DNA of 64,000 nucleotides from Lactobacillus intestinalis (GCF_024397795.1 NZ_CP072983.1:124001-188000); one strand, 5' to 3'; shown: positions 53,814 through 63,731, counted from the stretch's first letter. Notes: a model not told the origin generated them from the sequence alone. Numbers and translations: made by a program.

Positions 53814-54578
53814 TTATTTTGCCATATTTCCTAAATTAACAGCATTCTTTTTAATTGAAGCAGGGACTTCTAGCTTCTTTAATTTATTAATATCCTTGAT
53901 CTTCATTGATAATTTCTTATCTTTGCTGCCATCTTTATAATCAGCACCAATTAAAACTGACTTTAACTTGTAGTCTTTATTAGTCCTAATTTTAATATTG
54001 ATCTTTTTTGGCTTAGCCTTGTTTAAATCAACGCCAATTACAGAGGTAACAGGGGAGTTTTGAATAATTTCATTCCAAAGCTTTTTATTATTTCCGTGGT
54101 AATAAACTTCATAGCCTTTTTTGGTTTGCTTTGTTTTGAATAAGTTAGGGTTTGAAGTGCTTAAAGTAAGCAGAGTGCTTTTAGCAAGATCATCGGTTAA
54201 TTGAGCATAGCTGCTAGCTTTAGTAAGCTTAGTCTTAAACCATTTATTTGTGTCTGTACCTTGCATTTGAATGTAGTTGGTTTTATTTTCAATCCACATT
54301 TTATAGTGGTTAGAATTAGTAGTAAAGTTTGCATAGACTACTAATGGATTTTTAGAATATTTAGCGCTCGCTTTTTGCAAAATTTGTCTAGATGGAGAAG
54401 TTTGTTTCCAAGTGGCCTTCATATTTTTTAAGTTAGTGTTTTGCGCCTTAGTTAAGATTGTTTGAGCAGAGGGTGTTGTAGCGGCTGCTTTCTTTTTTTG
54501 ATTGGAACACGCTGCAAGATTAACTCCCAAAATTGCTACTAAAACCAAGGATAATATTTTCTTTACTTTGTTTGACAT
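53814..54578 (-). CDS. Lipoprotein, paralogue of the 52931 product
   Basis: 254 residues. Signal peptide with lipobox LAAC (Cys about 24). The mature domain has the same layout as the neighbour (TWKQTSPSRQILQKASAKYS, GYEVYYHGNNKKLW, INIKIRTNKDYKLKSVLIGA). The start is placed at MSNKVKK because GGGAG lies nine bases upstream. The frame extends 23 codons further without a site. Lys-rich and surface-exposed. Confidence 0.7.
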   Translation of the reverse strand: MSNKVKKILSLVLVAILGVNLAACSNQKKKAAATTPSAQTILTKAQNTNLKNMKATWKQTSPSRQILQKASAKYSKNPLVVYANFTTNSNHYKMWIENKTNYIQMQGTDTNKWFKTKLTKASSYAQLTDDLAKSTLLTLSTSNPNLFKTKQTKKGYEVYYHGNNKKLWNEIIQNSPVTSVIGVDLNKAKPKKINIKIRTNKDYKLKSVLIGADYKDGSKDKKLSMKIKDINKLKKLEVPASIKKNAVNLGNMAK

Positions 54579-54652
54579 AATTTTCTCCCAACTAAAATTG
54601 ATAACGCCTCTTATTGTAGTTTTTGGATAGTAAAGAAAAGTTCTCAAATCGA

Positions 54653-55078
54653 TTAATTTTTCTTAAAGATATTCAAAATGTTGCGTAATTTACTACCTTT
54701 GACTTGGTAATTTTCCACTGGTTGAGTGATTTCAATACAGCCGATATATTTGCCTTCAGGGTTATGAAGACTGTAAAAAGAAATGTTTACTGGGATGTCG
54801 TTTTTGTGAATCATGATTGAAATAGAATTGCGCTGGTTATTGTGCATTTGCTTAAGAACTTCTTTGACATGCTTTTGGCTGTGGCCGGGATGCACCTCAA
54901 AGACTGTCTTCCCAATATCTTTGGGCGTTCTTTTGAATAAACGATGCTCATTCATTGATGACCAGACAACCACATCGTTTTCATCGAGGACATCCATTTC
55001 CTGGGGAATAGTTTTAAAAATTGCATTTAATTCTTCTAATGAAAGGCTCCCACCTTCAAGCTGAATTGCTGTTTCCAT
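54653..55078 (-). CDS. PAS-only protein related to the DUF438-PAS proteins
   Basis: 141 residues, mainly one PAS domain: GGSLSLEELNAIFKTIPQEM, VLDENDVVVWSS, VFEVHPGHSQKHV, HNPEGKYIGCIEI. These four blocks line up with the C-terminal PAS domains at 25.9-26.2 and 27.3-27.6 kb. No hemerythrin part or output domain is present. It could act as a small sensor or as a partner of the larger proteins. An AAGGATGG site is close to the ATG. Confidence 0.75.
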   Translation of the reverse strand: METAIQLEGGSLSLEELNAIFKTIPQEMDVLDENDVVVWSSMNEHRLFKRTPKDIGKTVFEVHPGHSQKHVKEVLKQMHNNQRNSISIMIHKNDIPVNISFYSLHNPEGKYIGCIEITQPVENYQVKGSKLRNILNIFKKN

Positions 55079-55130
55079 AATATTACCATCCTTCTTACTT
55101 ATTAAATCTACTTTTATTTTATCATCCTCT

Positions 55131-55180
55131 AAGGATTTACGATTGATTTAGATTTAAGGATTTACGATTGATTTAGATTT
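55131..55180. repeat. 25-base tandem duplication upstream of gpmA
   Basis: AAGGATTTACGATTGATTTA and five further bases (GATTT) occur twice in perfect tandem, between the divergent PAS gene and gpmA. Confidence 0.9.
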
Positions 55181-55259
55181 TTTAAGGAAAAACTATGCAA
55201 TTTTTGAATAAGCGTGTAAAATATTGATTGAAACATTGAATTTTCAAAGGAGATATTTC

Positions 55260-55952
55260 ATGTCTAAATTAGTTTTAATTCGTCACGGACAAAGTGAATG
55301 GAACCTTTCAAACCAATTTACTGGTTGGGTTGATGTAAACCTTTCAGAAAAAGGTGTTGAAGAAGCTAAAAAAGCTGGTCGTTTAATTAAGGAACACGGT
55401 CTTGAATTTGACCAAGCTTACACTTCAGTTTTAACTCGTGCTATCAAGACTTTGCACTTCGCACTTGAAGAAAGTGACCAACTTTGGATTCCTGAAACTA
55501 AGACCTGGAGACTTAACGAACGTCACTACGGTGCTCTTCAAGGTTTGAACAAGAAGGATACTGCTGAAAAGTACGGCGATGAACAAGTTCACATTTGGCG
55601 TCGTTCATACGATGTTTTGCCACCAGTTATTGATGACGATTCAGAATTCAGCCAAGCACATGACCGTCGTTACGCAAAGCTTGACCCACACATCGTTCCT
55701 AAGGCAGAAAACTTACACGTAACTTTAGACCGTGTAATGCCATTCTGGGAAGACAACGTTGCTCCAGACTTACTTGACGGCAAGAACGTAATTATCGCAG
55801 CTCACGGTAACTCACTTCGTGCTTTGACTAAGTACATTGAAAACATTTCTGATGACGATATTATGGACTTAGAAATGAAGACTGGTGAACCAGTTGTTTA
55901 CACATTCGACCAAAACTTGGATGTTGTTAACAAAGAAAAGTTGGATGACTAA
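55260..55952 (+). CDS. gpmA: 2,3-bisphosphoglycerate-dependent phosphoglycerate mutase
   Basis: A 230-residue glycolytic enzyme converting 3- to 2-phosphoglycerate. [12 protein letters not shown] carries the phosphorylated His (about 10), [13 protein letters not shown] the substrate loop (about 88), and [12 protein letters not shown] the second catalytic His (about 181). AAAGGAGATATTTC precedes the ATG. Codon use is that of a highly expressed gene. A strong terminator follows. Confidence 0.97.
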   Translation: MSKLVLIRHGQSEWNLSNQFTGWVDVNLSEKGVEEAKKAGRLIKEHGLEFDQAYTSVLTRAIKTLHFALEESDQLWIPETKTWRLNERHYGALQGLNKKDTAEKYGDEQVHIWRRSYDVLPPVIDDDSEFSQAHDRRYAKLDPHIVPKAENLHVTLDRVMPFWEDNVAPDLLDGKNVIIAAHGNSLRALTKYIENISDDDIMDLEMKTGEPVVYTFDQNLDVVNKEKLDD

Positions 55953-55968
55953 TTTTCATTCAAATTTA

Positions 55969-56000
55969 AAAACCTCAATCTTTTGATTGAGGTTTTTTGT
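55969..56000 (+). terminator. Terminator of gpmA
   Basis: AAACCTCAATC and GATTGAGGTTT with TTTTG behind. Confidence 0.88.
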
Positions 56001-56098
56001 TTTGAAAACGTATTCTTTCAATAAACTTTGCTCTATTATTGGATTTTAGCGTTAAGATTAAAATTAGGAGTAAAAGATTTAAGTAAGGAGGAATCGCA

Positions 56099-56386
56099 TT
56101 GGATCATAAAATTGTTACTTATCCAGCAATTTTTAAACCACTCGAAAATGATATTTACGTAATTAATTTTCCTGATGTTAAGGGTGCAATTACTGAAGGA
56201 AAAGGTTTGAGAGATGCAATGAAAATGGCCGCTGATACTTTGGCAAGTCGTCTTTATAACAAGCATAATTTGCCAAAAAGTAGTGACCCTAATGACATTA
56301 AGACTGCTAATGATGGTTCATTTGTAGTAAAGGTTTCTGCGGATTTAACAGAAGCTTTTGGCAATCGAATCGATTATCAAATTTAA
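56099..56386 (+). CDS. Solo HicB-like protein
   Basis: A 95-residue HicB-type antitoxin fold. YPAIFKPLENDIYVINFPDV followed by GAITEGKGLRDAMKMAADTL is the typical degenerate RNase-H-like strand and helix. No HicA toxin gene is on either side, and the C-terminus lacks an obvious DNA-binding domain. It may be an orphan or an unrelated regulator. Translation starts at TTG with AAGGAGGAAT seven bases ahead. An imperfect terminator (56386-56421) follows. Confidence 0.75.
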   Translation: MDHKIVTYPAIFKPLENDIYVINFPDVKGAITEGKGLRDAMKMAADTLASRLYNKHNLPKSSDPNDIKTANDGSFVVKVSADLTEAFGNRIDYQI

Positions 56387-56648
56387 AAAAAGACGCCTCC
56401 GCAAAAAGAGACGCCTTTTTTATCAACTTATTCCAAAAACTGTTTTTTACTTATTTGGAACAGATTAATTATAATATAAGGCTGTACTAATTACTATATC
56501 TTGTTAGTTGGAATGGTAAAATTATAGTAATAAGGACAAAAAACGATAGCAAAATAATTAATTCTGGGTTAGAATGTTTTTCACGAAATTGACAGTCCTA
56601 CCCTTAAAGTGCTATTTTCAAAAAGGGGAAAAGTTGGGAGAACACACT

Positions 56649-57218
56649 ATGCAAACTATTGAAAATTCTCTCTTGCAAGTTTCTGTTGACGAAAATGGAG
56701 CACAAATGGTTAACTGCGTGTCCCAGAATGATAAATTTGATTATCTAAAGTCACAAGATGGACAAGAGAAAGTGGCGGTTGCTTTTCCAGCAATTGACCA
56801 AGAAAAAAATTGGGCGCTCGAATTACCTTGGACAGTTGTCGATAAGGGAGATAGTCGAGTGAGCCTCACATTGATTGACACTGAAGAGAGCTATAAGTAC
56901 TTTCCGTATCATTTTGAGGTAGTACTTACTTATGCTTTGGAGGGCAATCAAGTAAATGTATCTTTTTATTTAAAGAATAATTCTCATAAAGAAATGCCTG
57001 TTTCTTTAGGGGTGATTATTCCTATACTTGCAGGTTTTACACCAAGTAAAGACCTAAATAAAATTCAACTTGAAGGTGTTAATAATCATCAGGTGACTGT
57101 TGAGTCGACTGATTTTGAGCTGGAAGTAAATGAAAATCAAATTTTAGCCAAAAATCATGAACTTAACTTAGCTGGCGATAGCAGTCAGAATTTTGCGGTA
57201 TCGCTCACATTAAGTTGA
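56649..57218 (+). CDS. Short aldose-1-epimerase-like protein
   Basis: 189 residues, soluble, all-beta in character. Segments such as IENSLLQVSVDENGAQMVNC, FDYLKS and FPYHFEVVLTYALEGNQVNV recall GalM-type mutarotases. It is about 100 residues shorter than normal (about 290) and I cannot find the catalytic His pair, so it may be a non-enzymatic relative. GGGAG lies ten bases before the chosen ATG. Terminator AGCAAATCA/TGATTTGCT (57248-57276). Confidence 0.6.
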   Translation: MQTIENSLLQVSVDENGAQMVNCVSQNDKFDYLKSQDGQEKVAVAFPAIDQEKNWALELPWTVVDKGDSRVSLTLIDTEESYKYFPYHFEVVLTYALEGNQVNVSFYLKNNSHKEMPVSLGVIIPILAGFTPSKDLNKIQLEGVNNHQVTVESTDFELEVNENQILAKNHELNLAGDSSQNFAVSLTLS

Positions 57219-57320
57219 AAATATAACAATTTCAATAAGATACGCCAAGCAAATCAGCAGTGATTTGCTTTTTTTGCTATAATACACTCATTGTCAATAA
57301 ATACTCAGGTAAAAGGGAAT

Positions 57321-58427
57321 ATGAAAAATAACGAAAAAAGACCAGATACAAGTCGAGTGAAGATGCACTCGGATGATTATCACAAAAAGCATCGAGTATT
57401 AGGATGGATAATAAGCATAGTAGCAATTTGCGCGGTTGCGGCGGTAGCTTATTCCGCATATGTTTATTTCAAAGCTAAAAGTGCTGTCGATCAGACTTAT
57501 GATCCCAAGAACCAGGTAGAGGTTCGAGATGGCGAATTTAATGGGAAAAATAAATTTGCTGTTTTGTTAATGGGAACTGATACTGGGGCCTTAGATCGAA
57601 CCGAAAAGCGTGGGCGTACCGATACTATTATTTTAGCGATTGTAAATCCGCAAAAGAAGCGTTATACCTTGATGTCGATCCCGCGGGATACAATGGCTCA
57701 AATGGTAGGAAATTCAAGTTTTAGAGTTGAAAAAATTAACGCCGCCTACACTATTGGAGGTGCCAAAATGGCGATGGATAGTGTATCTAAACTAATTAAC
57801 GTTCCAGTGAAGTATTATGCCTTAGTTAACATGGGTGGAATTATGAAAATGATTCGCTATGTTGGGGGCATTAATATTAGACCTAATTTAACTTTTGAAT
57901 ATGGTGGATATGAATTTAAAAAAGGTAAGATGACCCGTATGGGTGGTGGGGGAGCTTTAGCTTACTCCAGAATGCGTTATGACGATCCTAAAGGAGATTA
58001 TGGGCGCCAAGAACGTCAACGCCAAGTTATCATCGCTTTAATTAAAAAGGCTGTATCCTTGGGCTCCTTATCAAATTTGGATTCTATCTTGTCTACGGTT
58101 TCTGGTAATGTTAAAACCAACTTGCCATTTAGAGCGTTGCAATCAATTGCCCTAAATTATCGCAGTTGTGCAGACCATGAAGTAAGTGATTATTTGCATG
58201 GATATAATGCTACAATTGATGGCTCCTCTTACCAGATTCAACCTACGACTGAATTACAGCGTGTTTCTAACTATGCTCGTTCAGAATTGGGGTTAGAGCA
58301 AGAGTTTATCAATAATAATGAAACTTATCAGAATCAGCGAAATGTAGCTGATGGATTTAGTTTTAAGAGCAAGAAAAACCAAGAATATAAAATTTATGAT
58401 GATTACACCGAAGAAGGTGATAATTAA
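57321..58427 (+). CDS. LytR-CpsA-Psr (LCP) family wall-polymer ligase
   Basis: 368 residues: a cytosolic Lys-rich start, one membrane segment (about 33-53; VLGWIISIVAICAVAAVAYS), then the extracellular LCP domain (about 85-300). The domain carries VLLMGTDTG, RGRTDTIILAIVNPQKKRYT, SIPRDTMAQM and YSRMRYDDPKGDYGRQERQR with the conserved Arg/Asp residues. LCP enzymes transfer teichoic acids or polysaccharides from lipid carrier to peptidoglycan. Its stop overlaps the plsY start by one base. Confidence 0.9.
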   Translation: MKNNEKRPDTSRVKMHSDDYHKKHRVLGWIISIVAICAVAAVAYSAYVYFKAKSAVDQTYDPKNQVEVRDGEFNGKNKFAVLLMGTDTGALDRTEKRGRTDTIILAIVNPQKKRYTLMSIPRDTMAQMVGNSSFRVEKINAAYTIGGAKMAMDSVSKLINVPVKYYALVNMGGIMKMIRYVGGINIRPNLTFEYGGYEFKKGKMTRMGGGGALAYSRMRYDDPKGDYGRQERQRQVIIALIKKAVSLGSLSNLDSILSTVSGNVKTNLPFRALQSIALNYRSCADHEVSDYLHGYNATIDGSSYQIQPTTELQRVSNYARSELGLEQEFINNNETYQNQRNVADGFSFKSKKNQEYKIYDDYTEEGDN

Positions 58428-59041
58428 TGGCGCGCTTTTGGTCGATTTTAATTGGATATGTCTTCGGCAACTTTTTATTTGCGATGATTATTGGGCGACT
58501 GGCTCTGCATGTTGATCCAACTAAATATGGCTCGGGAAATCCAGGAACCGCCAATATGGGAGCTGTTTTTGGTAAAAAGTGGGGAATATTAACGTGTAGC
58601 GGTGATTTATTAAAAACCGCAATTGCCTTGTTAATTGTTCATTTTGCTTTTCCTGGAAAAATAAATTTGGCTTATGCAGGATTGGGGCTAATTTTAGGGC
58701 ATTGTTTTCCAATTTGGAATCATTTCCAAGGTGGGAAAGGAGTGGCTGTCGCAGCCCTTTTGACTGTGGTGTATGATTGGAAAGCTGGAATTATTACTCT
58801 GCTCATTGCATTAGTGCTGACAGCAGTAATGCAAAATTTGACGATTCCTCCTCTTGTGTTTATGATTTTATTTAGTGTTTTTGAATTCTTCAAAAACCAG
58901 GAAGCAGGAATCATATTTCTGATTATTACGGTCATCATGATATTCAAGTTTTGGAAGGATATTATCGATTTCTTTACCGGTCATGGCAAAAAAGTTGATA
59001 TTTTATATTCAATTAAGAAAAAATTGGGTATTAAGGTGTAG
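58427..59041 (+). CDS. plsY: Acyl-phosphate:glycerol-3-phosphate acyltransferase
   Basis: A 204-residue membrane enzyme that makes lysophosphatidic acid from acyl-phosphate. The three signatures are present: GSGNPGTANMG (about 36), a Lys-containing loop (GDLLKTAIALL) and GHCFPIWNHFQGGKGVA (about 95). Five membrane segments. Coupled to the LCP gene and followed 40 bases later by an LTA-synthase-like gene, all envelope functions. Confidence 0.94.
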   Translation: MARFWSILIGYVFGNFLFAMIIGRLALHVDPTKYGSGNPGTANMGAVFGKKWGILTCSGDLLKTAIALLIVHFAFPGKINLAYAGLGLILGHCFPIWNHFQGGKGVAVAALLTVVYDWKAGIITLLIALVLTAVMQNLTIPPLVFMILFSVFEFFKNQEAGIIFLIITVIMIFKFWKDIIDFFTGHGKKVDILYSIKKKLGIKV

Positions 59042-59081
59042 TATAAAAGGGATATTTTTAGTAAGGACATAGATAAAAACG

Positions 59082-62060
59082 ATGAGTGAAAGTAGAAAAA
59101 GAAAATCACTAACATTTTGGCAATATCTTTGTCTAGGTATCGCTACCTTTGGAATGATCGCTTTAAGTTATAACTTTGGCGGCAGCTTTGGGAGATTACC
59201 TCTAGGTAGTTTGCTTAGATTTGTGCCAAAAATGGCTGAAAATGCCTTTATGATTTTTGTACCAATGGTATTTGGTGCAGTTTACAGCAAGAAAAAAGTT
59301 CATCCGACTGAAGCCTTTAGATTTTGGCTGATTGCCGTTGTAACTTTGGTATTGTTCTATTTAGCATACTTCTTCAAATTGCCAGATAGATTTAATATGT
59401 GGCGATTATGGGGTGTGTTCTTCCCAGTATTAACTAGTACGTCTGTATTACTTGCTGGATTGATATTTAGTATCTTAGTACAACCATATTTGTATGATTT
59501 GCAAAGAAAATTAACAGTTAAACAAAACTTGTTAGTTTTGTGTATGCTAACTGTAGTTGGTTTTGCAACATGTGCAGGTGCAATGGGGTTCCGTTACTCA
59601 ATCTTTGGCGTGTACCTAATTTTGTACTTTGCTTGGGGGATGTTTTTAGCAAACTGGAAGATTACTAAGACTCAATTTAAGTGGTCAATCTTTTCAGGAA
59701 TTGTATCCTTCTTCATAGTGTTTATTGGGGTTCCAGGATTCAATGGAGTTTTCTGGTACCAAGTATTATCTGCTCGTAATGGCGGCGGCTGGAATAGACA
59801 ATTCTTAAATAATCCAACATCACCATTTATGGTTTTGATGGTTATTGCAATTTTCTTAATCTTTAGAAAAACTATCATGTCTTATAGTGCGCGTGAAATG
59901 CGTTACTTTATTCCAGTAATTATCTTCATGCAAGCGCCAATTTCCACTTCATTTATGAATGCTTTCCGCTTCACAAATAGTGCTGGTGTAAATAAGCTCA
60001 TCATGATCATTATTATGATGATTGTGAGCGTATTGCTTACTAAGATTTATGAGAAATATCTCTTTAGAATTAAGCCATTTAGAAGAGCTATGCTCTACTT
60101 GAGTAAAGATGATAATTTAGTAGACATCTTAGTTCGCTGCTGGAAGAATTTTATTGCTTGGTGTGTCGAACATCGAGTAATGATTCTTACCTGGATCTGG
60201 TTCTATATTTTGAGTTTTGCTTCATTCTTAATTGAATCAGATAATTTGAGAATTCAAATTTCAACTGCTAGTGATATCAATGCCGTAGTCTTCTTACTCG
60301 GTACGAGATTCTTTGCAATTATTTTGACTACTATTTTCTTAGATGCAATGTTCTCAATTTTCTATTTTGTAACTACGCGCTACTGGACTTCCACAGTTTT
60401 AGTCAGTGTAATTACAATTGGATGGGCAATTGCTAACAAGGTTAAGCTTAACTTACGTGGGGAACCAATTTACCCAAGTGAATTGAGTGAAGCAGCTAAC
60501 TTTAAGACTTTGATTCCAATGATTGGCTCAACTTTATTGATCGTAGTTGGAATTGCTTTAGTAGTTATTATTGCTTTAGATGTTTTCTTAGAAGTTAAAT
60601 TTCCAATTAAGAAAAAGGGTTCATGGAAGCGCCGTGGAATTTGGGCACTTTTGAGTTTACTTTTATTCTTAACTCCACTTCGTTTCAATCATGATGGTGG
60701 TTTTATTTATCACATTAATCGTGGTTTTGATAATAAGCAATCCTTCAGAAACCCTGAACGTGATATTCAAATTAACGGTCCAATCTTGAACTTCTTGAAT
60801 TATCTTGACTTGCAAGTTATGGATCAACCTGCCAATTATTCACAATCTACGATTAATCATTTGAATAGCAAGTATCAAAAGATTGCGGACGAAATTAACA
60901 AGACAAGAAAGAACAACCTTAAGAATCAAACAGTTGTCTTTAACTTGAGTGAAAGTTTTGTCGATCCATATACTTTCCCAACTATCAAGATTGATAAATC
61001 AGCTCCAAATCCAGTTAAATTTATTCAATCAATGAAGGATAAATCAACTTACGGTAACATGCTTAGTGCTGGTTACGGTGGTGGTACTGCTAACATGGAA
61101 TGGGAAACTTTGACTGGTCTTAACATGGGGATGTTTAGATCAACTTTGACTCCATATGTTCAAGTTGTACCTCGCTACAAGTTCTACCCAACTATTGGTA
61201 TGAACTTTGACTACAAGTCTGCCGTTCACCCATTTATTGGTACTTACTACTCAAGAGTAGAAGATTACAAGAGATTTAAGTTTAACAAGTTTGAATACTT
61301 AGGTTCTAAGTACAAGATTATTGATCAAAAGAAACTTGGAAAGAGTAGCTATAACTCCGACTACACTGCTTATGCAAATGGTTTGAAACAAATCAATTCT
61401 CAAAATGGTGGTCAATTCATTAACTTGATCTCTATCCAAAACCACATGCCATACAACAACTGGTATCCAAAGAATGAATACATGGGTAAGATTTCTGGTG
61501 AATTGTTCAATAGTGGTGCTGTTCGTGAACAAATGGCAACCTATATCAAGGGTGTTCAATACACTGACAAGGCTGTGAAGAAGTTTATTGGCCAAATTGA
61601 TAAGATTAATAAGCCAATTACTGTGGTATTCTACGGTGACCACTACCCAAGTATTTTGTCACAAAGTTACACTGCTAAGTATCCAGTTCAAATGCACTCA
61701 ACTCGTTACTTTATTTACTCAAACAAGTATGCTAGAGCGCATGGCGCTAAAGAAAAATTGGTTAAGAACACTAACTTTGTAAATACTAGTGACTTCATCG
61801 CAATGATGCTTGAACAAACTAACTCTAAGGTAACTCCTTACCAAGCATTGTTAACTGAAGTTCATGAAAAACTTCCTGCAATTACAATCAACTTTGATGG
61901 TGATAAAGGATTTGAACTCATTAATCAAAAGGGTGAAAGAGTAAATCCTAAGACTCTAACCTCAGAACAACGTGCACTTCTTAATGATTATGAAGCTGTT
62001 CAATATGATATGACTGCAGGTAAGGCTTATGGCTTAACCGCAAAAGGTTTTTATAGATAA
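59082..62060 (+). CDS. LTA-synthase-family phosphoglycerol transferase, long form
   Basis: 992 residues. About 14 membrane segments occupy residues 1-540, far more than the five of ordinary LtaS (about 650 residues). An extracellular sulfatase-like domain follows (about 610-930). GYGGGTANMEWETLTGL contains the catalytic Thr, preceded by ESFVDPYTFP and followed by QNHMPYNNW and VVFYGDHYPS metal-ligand blocks. A 60-residue tail ends the protein. It could build lipoteichoic acid or decorate another polymer. A terminator follows. Confidence 0.85.
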   Translation: MSESRKRKSLTFWQYLCLGIATFGMIALSYNFGGSFGRLPLGSLLRFVPKMAENAFMIFVPMVFGAVYSKKKVHPTEAFRFWLIAVVTLVLFYLAYFFKLPDRFNMWRLWGVFFPVLTSTSVLLAGLIFSILVQPYLYDLQRKLTVKQNLLVLCMLTVVGFATCAGAMGFRYSIFGVYLILYFAWGMFLANWKITKTQFKWSIFSGIVSFFIVFIGVPGFNGVFWYQVLSARNGGGWNRQFLNNPTSPFMVLMVIAIFLIFRKTIMSYSAREMRYFIPVIIFMQAPISTSFMNAFRFTNSAGVNKLIMIIIMMIVSVLLTKIYEKYLFRIKPFRRAMLYLSKDDNLVDILVRCWKNFIAWCVEHRVMILTWIWFYILSFASFLIESDNLRIQISTASDINAVVFLLGTRFFAIILTTIFLDAMFSIFYFVTTRYWTSTVLVSVITIGWAIANKVKLNLRGEPIYPSELSEAANFKTLIPMIGSTLLIVVGIALVVIIALDVFLEVKFPIKKKGSWKRRGIWALLSLLLFLTPLRFNHDGGFIYHINRGFDNKQSFRNPERDIQINGPILNFLNYLDLQVMDQPANYSQSTINHLNSKYQKIADEINKTRKNNLKNQTVVFNLSESFVDPYTFPTIKIDKSAPNPVKFIQSMKDKSTYGNMLSAGYGGGTANMEWETLTGLNMGMFRSTLTPYVQVVPRYKFYPTIGMNFDYKSAVHPFIGTYYSRVEDYKRFKFNKFEYLGSKYKIIDQKKLGKSSYNSDYTAYANGLKQINSQNGGQFINLISIQNHMPYNNWYPKNEYMGKISGELFNSGAVREQMATYIKGVQYTDKAVKKFIGQIDKINKPITVVFYGDHYPSILSQSYTAKYPVQMHSTRYFIYSNKYARAHGAKEKLVKNTNFVNTSDFIAMMLEQTNSKVTPYQALLTEVHEKLPAITINFDGDKGFELINQKGERVNPKTLTSEQRALLNDYEAVQYDMTAGKAYGLTAKGFYR

Positions 62061-62062
62061 TG

Positions 62063-62092
62063 AAAAAGTCGGATAATTATCCGACTTTTTTG
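62063..62092 (+). terminator. Intrinsic terminator
   Basis: AAAGTCGGATAATTATCCGACTTTTTTG, perfect 10-pair stem. Confidence 0.9.
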
Positions 62093-62129
62093 TTTGATAG
62101 TTGACTAATATTGAAAAACTCAGTAATAT

Positions 62130-62335
62130 CATTACTAAGACTAGTAGTTAATTGATTCAGTGTTCAGAGAACTAGCATTTTGGTGTGAGCTAGGCAGGTC
62201 AAGTTAACGAAATACGATAAGGAGTGGCTCCCTTAGAGGCTATTTAAGGCGCATTTTGCGTGAACGTGGGTGGTACCACGGCTAATAATGATATTTAGTC
62301 GTCCCTTAATCCTTTGGATTAGGGGGCGTTTTTTA
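62130..62335 (+). promoter_or_regulatory. Tyr T-box leader of tyrS
   Basis: Uncharged-tRNA riboswitch. The AG-rich stem I element (CAGAGAACTAG, 62165) is followed by the specifier loop GAAATACGATAAGG with the Tyr codon TAC at 62213-62215. The conserved T-box CGTGGGTGGTACCACGG (62265-62281) can form the antiterminator. The competing terminator is CGTCCCTTAATCC/GGATTAGGGGGCG plus TTTTTT (62300-62333). Confidence 0.93.
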
Positions 62336-62351
62336 TTTATTGGAGGAAATT

Positions 62352-63614
62352 ATGGCAAAATTTGACATTTTAGAAGATTTAAAATGGCGTGGCGCAATTA
62401 ACCAAGAAACTGATGAAGAAGGTTTGCGCAAGTATTTAGCTGAACATGATGATTTGGCTCTTTACTGTGGAACTGACCCAACTGGTGATTCACTTCATAT
62501 TGGTCACCTTATTCCATTCATGATTTTGAAGAGATTCCAAATGGCAGGTTATCACCCAGTAATTTTAATTGGTGGTGGAACTGGTGCAATTGGAGATCCA
62601 TCCGGTCGAAAGACTGAACGTACTCTTCAAACAGCTGAACAAGTTAAGCACAACGAAGAAAAGTTAACTGCTCAAATGAAGAAGTTGTTTGGAACTGAAA
62701 ACTTTGAAATTCGCAACAATGCGGAATGGCTTGGTAAGATGAATTTGCTTGATTTCTTGCGTGATTATGGTAAGTTTTTCCAAGTTAACAACATGATTAA
62801 CAAGGATGTTGTGGCTAGTCGTCTAGAGAATGGTATTTCATTTACTGAATTTTCTTACCAAATTTTGCAAGCTATTGATTTCTATCACTTGAACAAAGAT
62901 AATGGCGTTCAAATGCAAATTGGTGGTAGTGACCAATGGGGTAACATTACTGCCGGAATTGATCTTATTCACAAGCTTGAAGGTTCAGATCGTCCAGCAT
63001 TTGGTTTGACCATTCCATTAATGCTTAAGGCTGACGGTACTAAGTTTGGTAAATCTGCTGGTGGAGCTGTTTGGCTTGATCCTGAAAAGACTAGTCCTTA
63101 CGAATTCTACCAATTCTGGATTAACCAAGATGACCGCGATGTAGTTAAATACCTTAAATACTTTACTTTCCTTAGTCGTGAAGAAATTGAAGATTTGGCT
63201 GAAAAGACTGAAAAAGAACCTTGGAAACGTGCTGCTCAAAAGAGATTAGCAGAAGAAGTTACCAAGTTTGTTCATGGTGAAGAAGGTTTGAAGGAAGCTC
63301 AAATGATTACGGATGCTCTCTTCTCCGGTAACATTAAAGATTTGTCAGTTAAGCAAATTGAACAAGGATTAAGTTCTGCTCCAAGTGCTGAAGCAGGCGC
63401 AGAAAAGAAGAATATTGTGGAATTCTTGGTTGATACTAAGATTGAACCTTCCAAGCGTCAAGCTCGTGAAGATGTTAAGAACGGTGCTATTTACGTTAAT
63501 GGCGATCGTCAACAATCTACTGATTTTGAAGTTGATCCATCAGCTGCGTTTGATGGGAAGTATGTCATCATCAGAAAAGGTAAGAGAAAATACACACTGG
63601 TTACAATTAAATAA
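62352..63614 (+). CDS. tyrS: Tyrosyl-tRNA synthetase
   Basis: A 420-residue class I synthetase. DPTGDSLHIGHLIPF (about 45) is the HIGH motif and KFGKSAGGAVW (about 230) the KMSKS-like loop. An S4 RNA-binding domain forms the C-terminus (SKRQAREDVKNGAIYVNGDR). The start at MAKFD has GGAGGAAATT upstream; the TTG four codons earlier is part of that site. Controlled by the Tyr T-box in front. Confidence 0.97.
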   Translation: MAKFDILEDLKWRGAINQETDEEGLRKYLAEHDDLALYCGTDPTGDSLHIGHLIPFMILKRFQMAGYHPVILIGGGTGAIGDPSGRKTERTLQTAEQVKHNEEKLTAQMKKLFGTENFEIRNNAEWLGKMNLLDFLRDYGKFFQVNNMINKDVVASRLENGISFTEFSYQILQAIDFYHLNKDNGVQMQIGGSDQWGNITAGIDLIHKLEGSDRPAFGLTIPLMLKADGTKFGKSAGGAVWLDPEKTSPYEFYQFWINQDDRDVVKYLKYFTFLSREEIEDLAEKTEKEPWKRAAQKRLAEEVTKFVHGEEGLKEAQMITDALFSGNIKDLSVKQIEQGLSSAPSAEAGAEKKNIVEFLVDTKIEPSKRQAREDVKNGAIYVNGDRQQSTDFEVDPSAAFDGKYVIIRKGKRKYTLVTIK

Positions 63615-63663
63615 GCAAAACTCACACAATTATTTTATTTATTTGTTATCTTTTTTAACCTCA

Positions 63664-63711
63664 AAAGTGTCTTAGAATCCCCCAGGATATCGGGCTTTAG
63701 GACACTTTTTA
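63664..63711 (+). terminator. Terminator of tyrS
   Basis: AAAGTGTC and GACACTTT with inner pairs, then TTTT. Confidence 0.8.
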
Positions 63712-63731
63712 TTTCTTTATAAAAGTGCTTG

